Shown here: piece by piece, positions 1 through 11,240 of the stretch
Numbering within the stretch: position 1 is the first letter of the stretch
Layout of the letters: every line of letters starts with the position of its first letter
Origin: Adiantum capillus-veneris
Lineage: Eukaryota; Streptophyta; Polypodiopsida; Polypodiales; Pteridaceae
NCBI GenBank assembly: GCA_014529385.2
Contig: CM043958.1
Coordinates: 141,464,234 to 141,528,233 of the forward strand
Reading direction: 5' to 3'
Length of the DNA: 64,000 nt
Notes under the pieces: model-generated
Databases searched by the model: none
What the model saw: only the letters and a program-made list of their open reading frames with translations
Told to the model about the DNA's origin: nothing
Made by a program: the position numbers and the translations under genes

Positions 1-320
1 ATTGCCAAGCTTTGGAGGAGAAGGCATGAAGTTGGAGAGTGTTTGAAGGAATACTATTGCAATTAGAGAGAGCTTCCCTTTGGTGCTTGGATGTTTATGG
101 ATTTGGTACCTGGATGTGTATGGAAATGAATGGAGAGCAAGGGCACCATTGTAAATACTATTTTGTTGTATACATTAGTAAAAAGAACATAGAAGTGAAA
201 GCGAGAGAGAGAGAGAGGGGAGGGAGTGTGTGAGTGCGCTTATTTTAATGTCGACAAATCTTGTGAGCGTTAGTTAGCAAAAGTCACTCATATATACAGG
301 AATTTATGTACTGTTTTGTT

Positions 321-321
<1 letters not shown>

Positions 322-383
<62 letters not shown>
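322..383. repeat. (GA)n microsatellite
   Basis: Uninterrupted GA dinucleotide tract of about 60 bp. It is the first of many AG/CT tracts in this window. Short open frames crossing it (Arg-Glu repeats) are not genes. Confidence 0.97.
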
Positions 384-384
<1 letters not shown>

Positions 385-656
385 CATTTTTTTTTAAAAA
401 AAAGAGAGAGACAGGGAGAGCTTATTATTTGTTTTGCTCAAATCTTATTACGCTAAGTGAGTGTAAGTCAGTGAAAATACTATGGTAAAAAGTTAATGAA
501 TCAAGAACGGAACTAAGCAAACGAGAGTTGGTAAGACTTTGAATGTAGCATGCAATGACTTCTTCACAATGAAATGGACATAACTTCTGTGGAGAAGAGG
601 AGGAGGACTAGGTACCAACACATATTAGTGGGAGATTTTGATGCACGAAGTGAGGG

Positions 657-1094
657 CTATATTGGTAAGATGATCTTCAAAGTTGCGCGTGTGACTAACT
701 GGTTGACAGGAAAATAGCGCGAAACGAATTGTTTAGCTGACTGAAGGTAGTTGGAAACCACGTTAGAGTAATTGAATTCTATAGTCTCGAGTAGGCCGAG
801 CACGTCCGCAATCTGCACAAACAACATACAATGGTGTTTTGTGGAGAAACCAGACAACATGGCGATGTCGATGGTGATTTCTTGACCAAGTGTGTTCCAA
901 GTGATGTAATGTGGATGCCATGGGGTAGGTGGTTGAATTGGCCATAGAATGAACTCAGTCCATTTATGCATGTAGTGTCTGAGCACCCGCTCTTGCAAAT
1001 GTGGGTAAAGACAGTATTGCAACTTATACATTGCAGTCTCAAATTCTGGCTGCTGCTCAATCAGATCAGCTGGGATAGGCCTACCCATTGTAAA
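657..1094 (-). CDS. Exon-like ORF, unknown function
   Basis: A 143-codon frame from ATG at 1088 to TAG at 657. A pyrimidine-rich stretch ending in CAG lies immediately upstream on the minus strand (acceptor at 1097-1095), so this looks like an internal or last exon starting at 1094 rather than a complete gene. The protein is mixed polar/hydrophobic with many aromatic residues (for example a WPIQPPTPWHPHY stretch near residue 50) and no motif I recognise. It lies on the same strand as the three-exon gene at 2.36-3.20 kb and the Helitron, so it may be carried cargo of that element or a separate host gene. Beyond the TAG the frame stays open for about 29 codons to a TGA. Function not assigned. 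Confidence 0.35.
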   Translation of the reverse strand, partial: FTMGRPIPADLIEQQPEFETAMYKLQYCLYPHLQERVLRHYMHKWTEFILWPIQPPTPWHPHYITWNTLGQEITIDIAMLSGFSTKHHCMLFVQIADVLGLLETIEFNYSNVVSNYLQSAKQFVSRYFPVNQLVTRATLKIILPI

Positions 1095-2006
1095 CTGAAA
1101 AGAAAAAGCATTTAAATCAAAGAAGATGATAAGTAGTCAAGTCTGTCATAGTCTGAATGGAAAAAAAAGACATTGTTGTAGCCAATGATTAACGTTATAT
1201 GACAAAGACACTGAACAAAGTAATTAAATAAAGATGGCATAAGTTCGCAACTATATTTTCTTATATTATCTTCAAAAAATAATATATTCTCAACCTTGGT
1301 GGATGTACAGAACAGTATTATAACCTAATGCAGTTGTTGTTTTGTGTTGTTTAATATGTTGAAGACAAGGTGCAGCATTTGTACATTTATAATTTTTTTG
1401 TAAAATATATAAGTTGTTGCTATATGATTTGTCTCTCATTAGCTGATAATTTTTTGTAGAAGTATTAGACATGGGGTTGCTGGAATGGATTGTCTGTTTC
1501 TCTTGATGTTATTGCAAGACATCTAGGTAACAGTTGAATCCTAAAATTTGAAAGCTGAATGATGTTCATGTAGAGGAAAGCAAGAACATAAGGTAAACAT
1601 AATATGATATCGAGAAAAAAATTGCAGAACATAACCTGAATAGAACAGAGCATAAAGAAAGTCTCACAGATAATAGAGAAGCATAACATGAAAATTATCA
1701 CAGATACTAGAGGAAAAGACTCTTGAGAAGTGATTGAATACAGAAGAGAAAACTGAATGGGAGTTGCTACCTCAGAACAAAGATTAAGTTTCATTGCACG
1801 CTATATTTTTCTATGGTGTTTTAAATAATAGTAGTTCTTGCATTTTGGAGGATGTCCCTTCAAATTATTGTATCCTTTCGTGGATGTTGCATCTTGAGGA
1901 ATTATCTCTTGTGCTTCCAGTGCAATAGCAGTTCTTCTATTGTGTGTATTGTGCAGTACATGAAACTCAAAGTTTTGACAAAATGGGGGAAAGGACGACA
2001 CATCAT
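1095..2006. other. No recognisable gene
   Basis: AT-rich sequence with only short open frames and no domain signature. It could be intronic, since exon-like segments on the minus strand lie on both sides. Confidence 0.5.
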
Positions 2007-2146
2007 GTTTCATCCGTTTTGGTGGATTTTTCATGTGTGCTCTTTTCCTAGCTTCAAAACCGGATGCCATGCCTATGTTTCATCCGTTTTGGTGGATTTT
2101 TCATGTGTGCTCTTTTCCTAGCTTCAAAACCGGATGTCATGCCTAT
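2007..2146. repeat. 70-bp tandem duplication, 2 copies
   Basis: The 70-bp unit beginning GTTTCATCCGTTTTGGTGG occurs twice head to tail (2007-2076 and 2077-2146). The copies differ at about one base (GCCATG versus GTCATG near the end), so the duplication is young. Confidence 0.95.
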
Positions 2147-2356
2147 GTAAACACGGTTATTGATTTTGCACCTAATAGAGTAAACTATGTAGTTCTCTTC
2201 ATCTGTCGTTGTCTTTTGGGAGATGGAACAACGTCGGAATGTGCTACTTCCTCTTGTGAAGTTTTTATGTTGCTGGGGATCTCCTTGTTGGTTTCGTTGT
2301 CGATATCCTGCACTGAAGTGATTTGCTGAATTAGTATGTAATCAGATAATTATTTT

Positions 2357-3199
2357 CTATAAGGGGTACATATGGTTACCATGTAGTGGTTCAAGCTTTT
2401 GAAATGGATCAGTTGTCTGACCGAACCGGGCCTGAAAAAGGTCTATATTAAAATGCCATGTGAATTTCTCATCAGTTAAGATTGCTCTCTCGTTCCCTTT
2501 GAATTCGTTCCCAAACTCTTTGACCATGTTGGAAAGTGACTGGCTTGCTGTATTCTTGTCGAGAACGACCAATTTGTCGAGGGCAATTTTATAACCGTAG
2601 TGTAGCATCTCGATTGCATAGGTGGTGATACCAGCAGTCTTTGTGTTCAGTATTTCTTGGGCTTCTTTGTCTAGCAGTAGTTTGTTTGACTCATCAAAGT
2701 CAATGCCCAACGATAGTAGTATCTCTTTTTGCAACCCTGTAGAAAAAGAAGGATAGACGTTATAGAAGCAACCAAATTTGTTAACTTTTAGTGTTTTCAA
2801 TACAAGAATATGAAGAGCTCGAAGTACCTCTTGCCAGCTTTAGCTCATTATTTCTATATTCTTTGTTTTGATTGCTGCATTTATTGATGTATGAGTGGAG
2901 GAGCTGAGTCGTGCGGAACCCTTCGATGAATGCACTCGGAGCCTCGCCAGCCATATTTGCTAGGCGCATTTGATTTGAAGATGGGTATGCAGAATAATTG
3001 TTTTTTGGTTTTGAGGTAGCTGCGATGTTGATGAATTTATCGAATATCTGAATGATAGAGAAAGAGAAATATGATGGTTGAGTTTTGTACATATTGAATG
3101 GCATAAAATCTAGCTACAAAATAGATTAATTTGAGGAATGGTTACCTGATCCGTGTCCATGAGGAGATGCTGAAGGTTGTTACTTGCTATGAAGAAAAT
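2357..3199 (-). CDS. Three-exon gene segment, unknown function
   Basis: Three minus-strand exons join in phase. Exon A is 3199-3146 (54 nt; acceptor CTGCAG, donor GTAACC). Exon B is 3047-2828 (220 nt; acceptor TTCAG, donor GTACTT). Exon C is 2736-2357 (acceptor CTACAG, TAG stop). Exon B ends one base into a codon and exon C supplies the other two. The joined product is about 217 residues, hydrophilic, with helical segments (NMAGEAPSAFIEGF in exon B, LQKEILLSLGIDF at the start of exon C) and no family I recognise. It lies directly downstream of the Helitron helicase frame on the same strand, so it may be captured cargo or extra exons of the element. Upstream exons were not located. Consistent splice phase is the main support for it being real. 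Confidence 0.55.
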
Positions 3200-3290
3200 C
3201 TGCAGTCAAGAAAACTGTCGTCAAATAATTGATTGTGTAGTCCATGCACCTTACGAGATGAAAGACCGAAGGAGCTAGAAAAAAAGCGAG

Positions 3291-3352
3291 GAAATGTCTA
3301 AAAATAAGTGAGGAAATGTCTAAAGACAAGCGAGGAAATGTCTAACCATTGG
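3291..3352. repeat. Short tandem repeat, about 21 bp, near 3 copies
   Basis: GAAATGTCTAAAAATAAGTGAG, a variant with AAGACAAGCGAG, and a partial third copy follow each other at the 3' edge of the helicase frame (minus strand). The repeat supplies the last codons of that frame, so its natural end may have been altered. Confidence 0.8.
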
Positions 3353-4839
3353 GGGAGTGTTCTACTGGCCGTCCAGAACATCCTTGGGGTTGGGATGTTC
3401 AATATTTTGAGATGGCGTCTTTCTGTCACTCGAAAGAACACGACGTATGCCAATCCTGGGGCGAAAGCTTGTTTTATAATGAGGATGGCTTTCTTTGATA
3501 TCGTAGCTCCTTGAGATTTGTGTCCAGTGATTGCGTACGCGAGTGACAAAGGGAATGTGCTTTTGTGGAACCATTTGCAACTGATTGCTCTTGTAGAATG
3601 TTTAGTCCTTTGTATTGTCATGGTGGTATCAGTGGAAAGTAGCATTACTTCTATAGCATCAATTTCACCGGTACAGTCGTATGAATAGGAAAGTATACGG
3701 TACGTGGATCCATTCGCAGCACCCATAGCCAAGTTAATGTTTTCTGTAATCATACATCTAGCCCCAATTGTAGTATTGTCCATCTCATGGAATGCCTTGT
3801 CTTGGAGCCATTCCTGCAGCAATGGTTCGTCAAGAGCATTGGTCTTCAGTGGAATGGCAACAATATCAGATGCCGAGAAAGACTTTTGCAGAATCAAGTT
3901 GTTGTACTTATATACGTCTTCTCTATGAGTACATATTAGTGTAGTAGCGTCATCGATTACTCGCAGGAGTTCAGTTTCATTAATTACACACTGTGACAGC
4001 GTTTCTGCTATTTGTTGTTTTGTTGGTTGCTTGACACAGATTGTATCCAAGAATTGGACGTAAGTGGGGTCTGCAGCATGGCGAACTGAGAAGGTCATGT
4101 TGTGGGTAGTGGCTGCAGCGATGTAAGCTGAGTTTTGTATACTGCAAACATGGCATAATGGCTCCTGGTGATGGCAGATTGGGGGAAGTTGCGCCAAATC
4201 CCCAAAAAGCAATATGAGCTTCTGACTGAATGGGTCAAGGAGTGTTCCGTTGGTGATGTTAACTATCTGGCGAATGACCATATTGAAGATTGTACTTGTT
4301 AGCATTGATATCTCGGCTATGATAATGACGTTGGCACCATGTATAGCGACAAATCTTTCATTTGTGGGATGAATTGCTTGTGGGAAATGTTGCTTAGAAC
4401 AAGGGATCCTGAATTGATAGTGGAATGTGGTGGCAAGGTTGCTAAGGTGAGCGGCCGCTGCTCCAGTTGACGTAGTCAGGATAACAGTCTTATTATTTTT
4501 TATGAAGCTTGGGGTGAAGAATTTTATGAGGAATGTTTTTCCACATCCTGGAACACCTGTAATGACATGGAGGCCATTACTCAGGCCTGATATACGATCA
4601 AAGATTTCTTGCTGTTGAGAGGTCAAAGCTGCATTGTTGGTCTCAACGAACTCTTACAGTAGCTTCAACATTGTAGCACGACTTTGAGATACTCCTGGTT
4701 CAACTGTGTCATTCACTGTACAAGTGAGTGGATCTTCACGATTGAGGATGAACTTTTGTTTTATGAGGTTTAAAGTGTGTCCTGTATTTTCAGAGACGAG
4801 CATATTGCGTTGGGTGTGCTCATTTATGTACATCTCCAA
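3298..4839 (-). pseudogene. Helitron PIF1-like helicase domain
   Basis: The frame continues from Rep through TAA at 4654-4656 into a 442-codon stretch with SF1B/PIF1 helicase motifs. These are Walker A GVPGCGKT (residues 24-31), motif Ia TSTGAAAAHL (52-61), motif II IIIAEISML (101-109), motif III FGDLAQLPP (141-149), and near the C terminus AYAITGHKSQG and a degenerate YVVFFRVT (usually YVALSRVT). Motif II normally reads DExSM; here Asp is replaced by Ala, which should abolish Mg-ATP hydrolysis. With the upstream stops this indicates a dead copy. The family unwinds DNA during Helitron transposition. Confidence 0.88.
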
Positions 4840-4860
4840 GTCTTCATCATGAATAATGAT

Positions 4861-6171
4861 TCAACGAATTTTGCACTCCAGGAAGCAAGAAGAGAGTGTG
4901 TTGGTTGGTGATAGAAGTTCCATCTTGTTCCTAAAGGGAAGTTTTTGCAACAAGACATTGAAGAAGAATCCCTCTGTTTGATGGCCAGGATCGTACTCTG
5001 TAAATCTGATGAGGCGTTGTTTCTCTATGATGATGTTGTTGTACGCATCATGGAAACTCAGTACAGGAGTATGTTCATGTCGCTTCAAAATTTTGTATCT
5101 TCTGTGGTAGTCATAGAATGTCATCTTTTCAAAATGAAGGGGCCTTGCACAATATAAATCAATTGGATGCTTGACTATTGTCTGGCTACGAGATAGCAAC
5201 CTTTGCCGTAGTGATGGTGGAGAGGAGTCGATGTATTCAACCCGTTCACTCCTTGTGATGATTGGAATCTTCAAACAGTTGATTGTTGCATCTGTTACAG
5301 ATATTGGCTTTGATAATACAGAGGCTGCAATTAGTTGAAGCTTTACTTTGTCCAAGCCGTGAAGTCCAAGCCTTGCTGCATTGTCTGTGGAGAGGTTCAG
5401 TTTTCCAAGGGGTTCTGGTTTCATTGCATATTTGAGAAGGTAATGCAATATAGATGAATCTGTGACTCTTTGAATATTCATGTGTGCCTTCCATAGGAGC
5501 AAGATTGTGGGATGGTACGGGACAACATTTCGATGGTCATACCCAAGGCGGTAGTAAAGCCATCTAGCAGTACAGGCATCCATAGTTGAAGTCGTGTTGT
5601 ACTGTGGTTCAAATGGGAATCCGTATTTGCATACTCTAGCTGATCCCATGACTCTGCAAGAGTCTCTGTATCTGTGTATCTGTTTTGTGGTAACGAGGGT
5701 TCGTAGCTCGGTGGTGAAGGTGTCTTGTGATTCTGCTGGTATGTATGCAACAATATCATTTGTAACTCGGCACAAATCTTCGTTAGAGATCCACATTATG
5801 ACATGTGCATGCAGTGAGCCTCGATTTTGCACTTCGTAGCGCACCATGTGATGGTCTACATGGCCAAGTATGCTGCTTCCATTGATGATGTGTTTATTCA
5901 GGAAAGCGTGCAAGCGAAGGTGAAACAATGTTGCACACTCTACAGGGCAATCGTTCCACTTGAAGTCTTGGTTGTAGCCTTGAGCAAGTTTTTCAATTGT
6001 GATGACTTCTTGCCATCTTGTTTGGGAAACCTCATCATCAGTGAATGTCAAGAACAGATGTGGTAGTCCCCATGTGTCCACCATTGTTATGAGGTCTCTC
6101 AAGTTTCGTCGATGCCATGGTGGAGTACCTGGCATTGTGGCTGGAAGATTGTATCGAATAATATGCTTCAC
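4861..6171 (-). pseudogene. Helitron Rep (HUH endonuclease) domain
   Basis: The longest intact piece is 436 codons. It carries the three Rep motifs: motif 1 FLTFTDDE (residues 40-47), motif 2 RGSLHAHVIMW (about 117-127) with the metal-binding HAH, and motif 3 YLLKYAMK (about 244-251) with the paired tyrosines that cleave and join DNA ends in Helitron transposases. A Cys-containing stretch ending CKYGFPFEP (about 171-179) fits the conserved region between motifs 2 and 3. The catalytic residues are present, but the frame ends at TGA (4861-4863) in mid-protein and continues in frame on the other side. Expected activity is nicking and strand transfer during rolling-circle transposition in the nucleus. 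Confidence 0.88.
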
Positions 6172-6948
6172 TGCATCATGTGTAGATGCCGCGGTGTGTG
6201 CTCGTTAGTAGTTATCAATATCCCTTTGCAAAAATGTACTGTTTGTGGAGTTTGCAATCATGATAGCTTGTTTCAATTGGTACATCATGAGCAAATATGG
6301 CTTGTACAATGTGTATACAGAGAAGGAAGTTCCGATTCTCATTCTAATGTATTCACTGAAGTCGAATTCTCCTTGGTAGTTTCCTTTTCGTGTGGGAAAG
6401 AGGAAAGGGAATATCCCTTATTCTAATGTAATATCCTACACTTTCATGAGACGGAAGTCCATTGTATTGAAAACTGACAACCCGCTCGCTTAGATAAGCG
6501 GTATCACGTATTTGTATGGAACCAAACTCTTGTTTGTCTTAGTAGTAAATGCAGTTCTCTTTGTTGTGCTAAACAAATTTTGCAATATGCTAATTTCACA
6601 TTGTGCTTCTGCTTGTTGCATAAGTTCAAATGGATTGTTCTCTGAGTGGTCCCTTACGATATTATGTATAGCCGATGTTGATAGAATACAAATAGATTTC
6701 CTTTTGTTTGGCTGCTCAGCGATGCATCGGTACTTCTTGAGAATTGGATTATTCTTTATGTTGTATGTTATCACCGCTGCTACTGGCGTGTTTGCAAGTA
6801 CCGAAGTTGGCCGAGACATGTTTTGCTTTGTCGACCAGTAGATGAGTGGATTGTCGAGTAGTGATCTTCTATCAAGCAAGCCTTTTGCAACCGCAGTTGT
6901 TGTTTTTGTGACGCTGATTGTAACATCGATGATGCTAAGGAGTTGCAC
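6172..6948 (-). pseudogene. Helitron Rep/Hel N-terminal region, stop-interrupted
   Basis: Same frame as the Rep domain downstream. The open part 6948-6490 encodes 152 residues; after its TAA the frame continues through a TAG and two more TAA codons. Between 6415 and 6210 it reads like the region preceding Rep in Helitron proteins: FPFLFPTRKGNYQGEFDF followed by SEYIRMRI, matching the known FP(Y/L)LFP...EY(V/I)R pattern. The segment links the N-terminal region to Rep and has no known catalytic role. Assignment rests on position, frame and this motif. Confidence 0.7.
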
Positions 6949-7252
6949 AACTAGTTGATTTGTGTTTAGGATGGCTTGTATGTAGGAGTTTTACTGAACA
7001 CTAAGCAAGTTTTTTCGAGCAAACCAAAAACCGAGCGTATTCCACCAAAATAATAGCCATTGTCTAACAAAATTTGTACCTTTTTTTGTGGGCATCAATT
7101 ATCCTAGTAGAAATCGCTCATTCATCTTTCTTGCAAAAACAATTAGAATTTTGGAGCGATACATCAAGACGCTAGAGTTGATCACAATTATAATATGATC
7201 TACCCCTCCAAGAATATTATGGAGCCTATCTATTATTTTTGTGGCCTTATCA

Positions 7253-7253
7253 A

Positions 7254-7338
<85 letters not shown>
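7253..7338. repeat. (CT)n microsatellite
   Basis: Perfect CT tract of roughly 80 bp. Ser-Leu or Arg-Glu frames through it are artefacts. Confidence 0.97.
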
Positions 7339-7341
<3 letters not shown>

Positions 7342-7621
7342 GTGCGGAATGTGTTGACAAGGGTGTGCACTACTATGGTGGAAAAGTATAACTCTGACTA
7401 GTACCCTTCTATCTCCGAACAACTATGTGAAGCTGAGGCATAGTTGGATGCTAGTATCCTAGCGATTTCCTTAGAAAGGACTCTTCATTAATAGAGAATT
7501 TTAGTAAGGCAAAATAGGAGATATGCATGCCTCCCACAAGAAGTTTTGGACAAATTCTCACAATAATTCTCACATTGTGACTTACCTCAACGACATGAGT
7601 TTCAGTGAGGGAGACACCGCA

Positions 7622-7703
7622 TACCTAGCTAGGTACGATTGGGACCGCCATCCCGGATGGGGAGGCCGGTGGTCCCCTGCCCCCAATCGTACATAGCTAG
7701 GTA
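7622..7703. repeat. Palindromic foldback, about 22-bp arms
   Basis: The left arm TACCTAGCTAGGTACGATTG and the right arm, its near-perfect reverse complement at 7682-7703, flank about 38 bp. That inner stretch is itself partly self-complementary (ACCGCC ... GGTGGT). Loss of one AC/TG step is the main mismatch. It could be a MITE-like element or a transcribed hairpin. No target-site duplication was established. Confidence 0.85.
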
Positions 7704-8530
7704 TGTGGTGCCTCTCGAGCAGAAGCTCATGATGTTATGGATTGCATGAAAAGCATTTAAAAAGACTCCGTTTCCCAGCATGAGAATATTTCTAAGTCTT
7801 CTTGTGTCCACTTCCACACGTCCTCTATCTAACGTGGCCTAGGTGGAGCTCTACTCTTCTATGAGAATACCGAAGAAGCCATAGTGGCTTTTGTATTTCA
7901 TCAAAGCTTACCAAAGTCACATGCGCAGGCCTTAGCAAGGACCTTGGGGGTCTACAGAGTTGGAGTTGATCAAGAGAGGTTTCTGTCACATGCTCCATGT
8001 TGACGCCATAAGGTGGCAAATAGGACAAAAGCCTTGCCTTGAGGTCCCTTTTCATCAAGAGGTCGCAAACTCCATGGGGACAAAAGTAGCTTCTTGTAGA
8101 AACGCTTCTGGTAGACAGGTGGCTGTCATAATGAGTATCATACCATCGCCCCCCATCTCCTCACGCTCAACCTTCACTTCCCTGTTTGCTGCTCTCCGTT
8201 GCGGTGACTCTTGAGAATCGCGTGCGTGCCCTTTCAGAAGTGGTTGCCATTGTAGAAACCTTCGTGCACACACATACAGACCACCACCATCACACAAAGT
8301 GCGCGGGTTCCGGTGTCCAAGATGTCCTGGAAGCAGAGTACGCACAGTCCTTGGAGGGGCAGGAGAGGATAATAGTTGAGCTTGGGCGGGCTCTGCGTGC
8401 TGAGGGCCAGGGGTCATCAGAGGATGAAGAGACACTGCTATCATGAGTTTATAGGAACAACAGCTATGGCACAGCGGCAGATTTGAACTTTGAATTTGAG
8501 TCATTGAGGGCCACTTGCAGGTTGAGGCCA
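7704..8530. other. Degenerate coding-like stretch, not assigned
   Basis: The plus strand shows short open pieces in different frames, for example VLEAEYAQSLEGQERIIVEL near 8325-8384. None has a recognised domain or intact structure. It may be a decayed gene next to the long CT tract. Confidence 0.25.
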
Positions 8531-8532
8531 AC

Positions 8533-8675
<143 letters not shown>

Positions 8676-8732
8676 GGAAGCCAGTAGACTGCATATATAA
8701 AACAATCTTTAAAATGGTGACGACATTAAAGC

Positions 8733-8794
8733 CCCTGGTTTGCTGCTGTAACCAGTCCGCGCCGGCGCGGAATGGTTGCAACACCAAACCAGGG
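8733..8794. repeat. 62-bp near-perfect palindrome with GC-rich centre
   Basis: The arms CCCTGGTTTG and CAAACCAGGG are exact complements, then TGTAACCA pairs with TGGTTGCA with small bulges, and the centre TCCGCGCC|GGCGCGGA is a perfect palindrome. The structure would fold into a compact hairpin with almost no loop. No reading frame explains it. Confidence 0.9.
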
Positions 8795-9377
8795 AGGGGG
8801 ACGGCCATGCGCTTATGGTTGTTTCTTTTTAAAAAAATGTAAATTAGACCACGGAGCTATTATAGCAAGCAGTACCACAGGCAAAAAAAGTGGCACTAGT
8901 GATGGTTTGCAGCAAGAGATCAGTCAACTACATGCCCTTAGGCAAACGATTGTGAGGTGGCATAATGTTGAGGTGTTGAGGACGGATGACAATACAACCC
9001 CCACTGTAATGTGATGACGAGCAAAGAGAGGCCTTTTTATTTCCATGATTGTAGGGATTGGGGCATTAAATTGTAGACACAGAGATTGGTGTGTAGCAGG
9101 AACAGATCTGCTCTTGTGATGGTTTCTCTTGTTTACATGCTGCTGCAAAGGCGACAGGCTCTAGAAGCTTTAAATTTCCATTATGTGATTTAGGACTAAA
9201 AGATTCTTTAATCTTGGCCTAGATATCCTAGGACCTTGGGAGTTTTCAGCAGTGAGAGCACTCACAACATAGGAGCTTTTAAGAATTTGTTGCTTCATGA
9301 CTTTACCTCTCCATCTAGCAGACAAATGCACTTGAGACTTGGGCCTTTCTTGTGCAGAAGAACTTGCATTTGACTTT

Positions 9378-9691
9378 GGGTCCGATCGCTTCTATTTAAT
9401 GACCGTGAAAGGCTATCTAGGCAAGAAATTGTCCTCACAGAAAGTGGTTCACGAATCAAAATGAGCAGATCAAGCTTCCTTTTGGAGGTCCCTACAAGGA
9501 ACCTCTTCAAAATTTGTTTTATCCTTGAATTTGTGGGTCCGATCGCTTCTATTTAATGACCGTGAAAGGCTATCTAGGCAAGAAATTGTCCTCACAGAAA
9601 GTGGTTCACGAATCAAAATGAGCAGATCAAGCTTCCTTTTGGAGGTCCCTACAAGGAACCTCTTCAAAATTTGTTTTATCCTTGAATTTGC
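9378..9691. repeat. Exact 157-bp tandem duplication
   Basis: The unit starting GGGTCCGATCGCTTCTATTT occurs at 9378 and again at 9535 with no difference seen over 156 bases. It gives two identical short minus-strand frames, which I regard as non-coding. Confidence 0.95.
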
Positions 9692-10639
9692 GACAAGGAG
9701 GCCTTAGAGAATTAAGAGGCATCTTAGAAGCCAATGACGCTCAAGATGCCATGGAAAATTTCCTCAATACGTATGTAATGAGTCTATCACACTTCTATGT
9801 TGCTTACATAAAGACTATCATGCCTTAGACACATTCTAACAAGATGCTCAAAGAGTTTCATGAAGTTTTTATGTCCTGTGGAAAAGTTTTGCTTAAAACA
9901 CTGGAATCTAGGCATGAGCCACTTTAAGGGCACCAGCCACTTTTGTGGCCCATTACAATACTAGTGTTAAAAACATGGATTAACTATTAGTCAAGTCTGG
10001 TAAAAAGTAGTAGACAACTCATACCTCAATACTCAGGTTGAGATGGTCATGAGGCAGTTGGGTATACTTGAGCTCATCATACATTGGGCACATCATGCAT
10101 TGAGCTCATCATGCATTGGGAACATCACTTCATCATTGCCACAACATTCATCATAGATGTAGTTGCAGTGGCTGCATCCATGTCTTGTTGATAAGGGGAA
10201 AGGGAGGGAAACTCAAGGATGTTGCATTGACAAGTTGAGAGGAGAGAAAGTGAGAGTGCGCTTGTTTTCGCTTGCTTTAGGAACTTGTTTTTTCTTGCTT
10301 ACAAAATTGGAGTTGTTTCAAGCTTTAAGAGGCTCTTGCATAGCATTGTAGGGTTACGAGGTTGTGTTTTGACGTTGTTACAAAATCTAGGTATGCCACA
10401 TGAAAATGAATTATATGCGTTCCAAGTATGAAGAGATTGTGTGTGTGTCGAGTATTCAATTTTCATTATGGTTCTAAAATATCTTTTTTTATCGATCAAG
10501 TGTCAGGTTTGTGGTAGTGAAAGTAATGTGCATGGCATACTTTTTTTTCTTCACCATTGTTGCTCTTGTATTAATTTGCTCGGATTTATCTTCGCTCAAT
10601 TTTTTTTGCTCGGTGATTAGAAACCCCCGTATGTAGTCG

Positions 10640-11010
10640 GGTTGCAAGATGACAACACTGCTTGCTCATGAACTTTTCAAGCAAGCAGAACAGCAAGTCA
10701 AATTCACTTTGAGATTATGCATTGCAGTTGTTTGCAATAAGGTTGCACTTGCTAGCTTCGTGCGTGTGGTATTAAGACCATCGTTGTGGGTATCTTTTTT
10801 TGATAGGTTGCAAATGCCACAACTTCCGCAAATGGAAATGTTGCGAGCTGTGATGTTGCATTCTTCTTGCCAAGCCTCATAAATATGTTGCACATTAAAC
10901 CATGAAGAAGCAACAGGACAGACTAGAACTTTTCGTCTATTCATAGTTTGAAAAGCGGCGTATTCATGGCGCCTTTTGCGGGTAGCGCATAGCGTAGTAG
11001 CGATTTCCAT
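10640..11010 (-). pseudogene. Possible Helitron N-terminal remnant (Cys-rich)
   Basis: The frame of 114 codons ends at a TGA at 10666 and continues in frame beyond it. It carries two cysteine clusters, ISICGSCGIC and CCSACLKSS, spaced by about 45 residues, then HEQAVLSSC. This resembles the cysteine-rich N-terminal domain that precedes Rep in many plant and animal Helitrons (CxxC ... CxxC ... small-residue helix), but similarity is weak and no Rep or helicase follows, since the next locus is a kinase. It may be a truncated second copy unrelated to the 3.3-7 kb element. Confidence 0.3.
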
Positions 11011-11240
11011 TGAGAAGACCTACACTTAAATGCAACTGTGAACACAATAGATACAAGTTAGTCCGATTCAAATTAGAAGGGACTAATATAATGAAATTGG
11101 ACGACGAAAAAAGAAGTAGAAGGGATGACTATAATGGAAGTAGGCAACAAATTAATGTTCAAAGAACTATTGTAAACCATAATGGAACTTTCAACTCAAT
11201 AAATAAAAAGAGCTTGGTAGTTGCGATAAATTTTCTAGGA

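Larger units (their letters stand above)
3298..6960 (-). mobile_element. Helitron, autonomous-type but decayed
   Basis: One minus-strand frame runs from about 6948 to 3298 and encodes, in order, a Helitron-like N-terminal region, a HUH Rep domain with the two-tyrosine motif, and a PIF1-type helicase. This is the known Rep-Hel order of Helitron rolling-circle transposons. The frame is interrupted by six stops: TAA at 6490-6492, 6418-6420, 6205-6207 and 4654-4656, TAG at 6436-6438, and TGA at 4861-4863. No frameshift is seen. Every stop sits where CAA, CAG or CGA would restore a sense codon by one C-to-T change. The 5' TC end and the 3' CTRR hairpin were not located, so element ends are undefined. 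As written it cannot express a full-length protein. Confidence 0.85.

Noticed and set aside
6172-6948. UAA/UAG read as Gln as the organism's standard code
   Set aside because: Kept only as an alternative. TGA stops occur in the same decayed frames, frameshifts are present in other genes nearby, and C-to-T decay explains all cases.
9295-9667. Two identical minus-strand proteins starting MKRFLVGTSKRKLDLL
   Set aside because: They arise from the exact 157-bp duplication; short and without motifs, so coding is unlikely.
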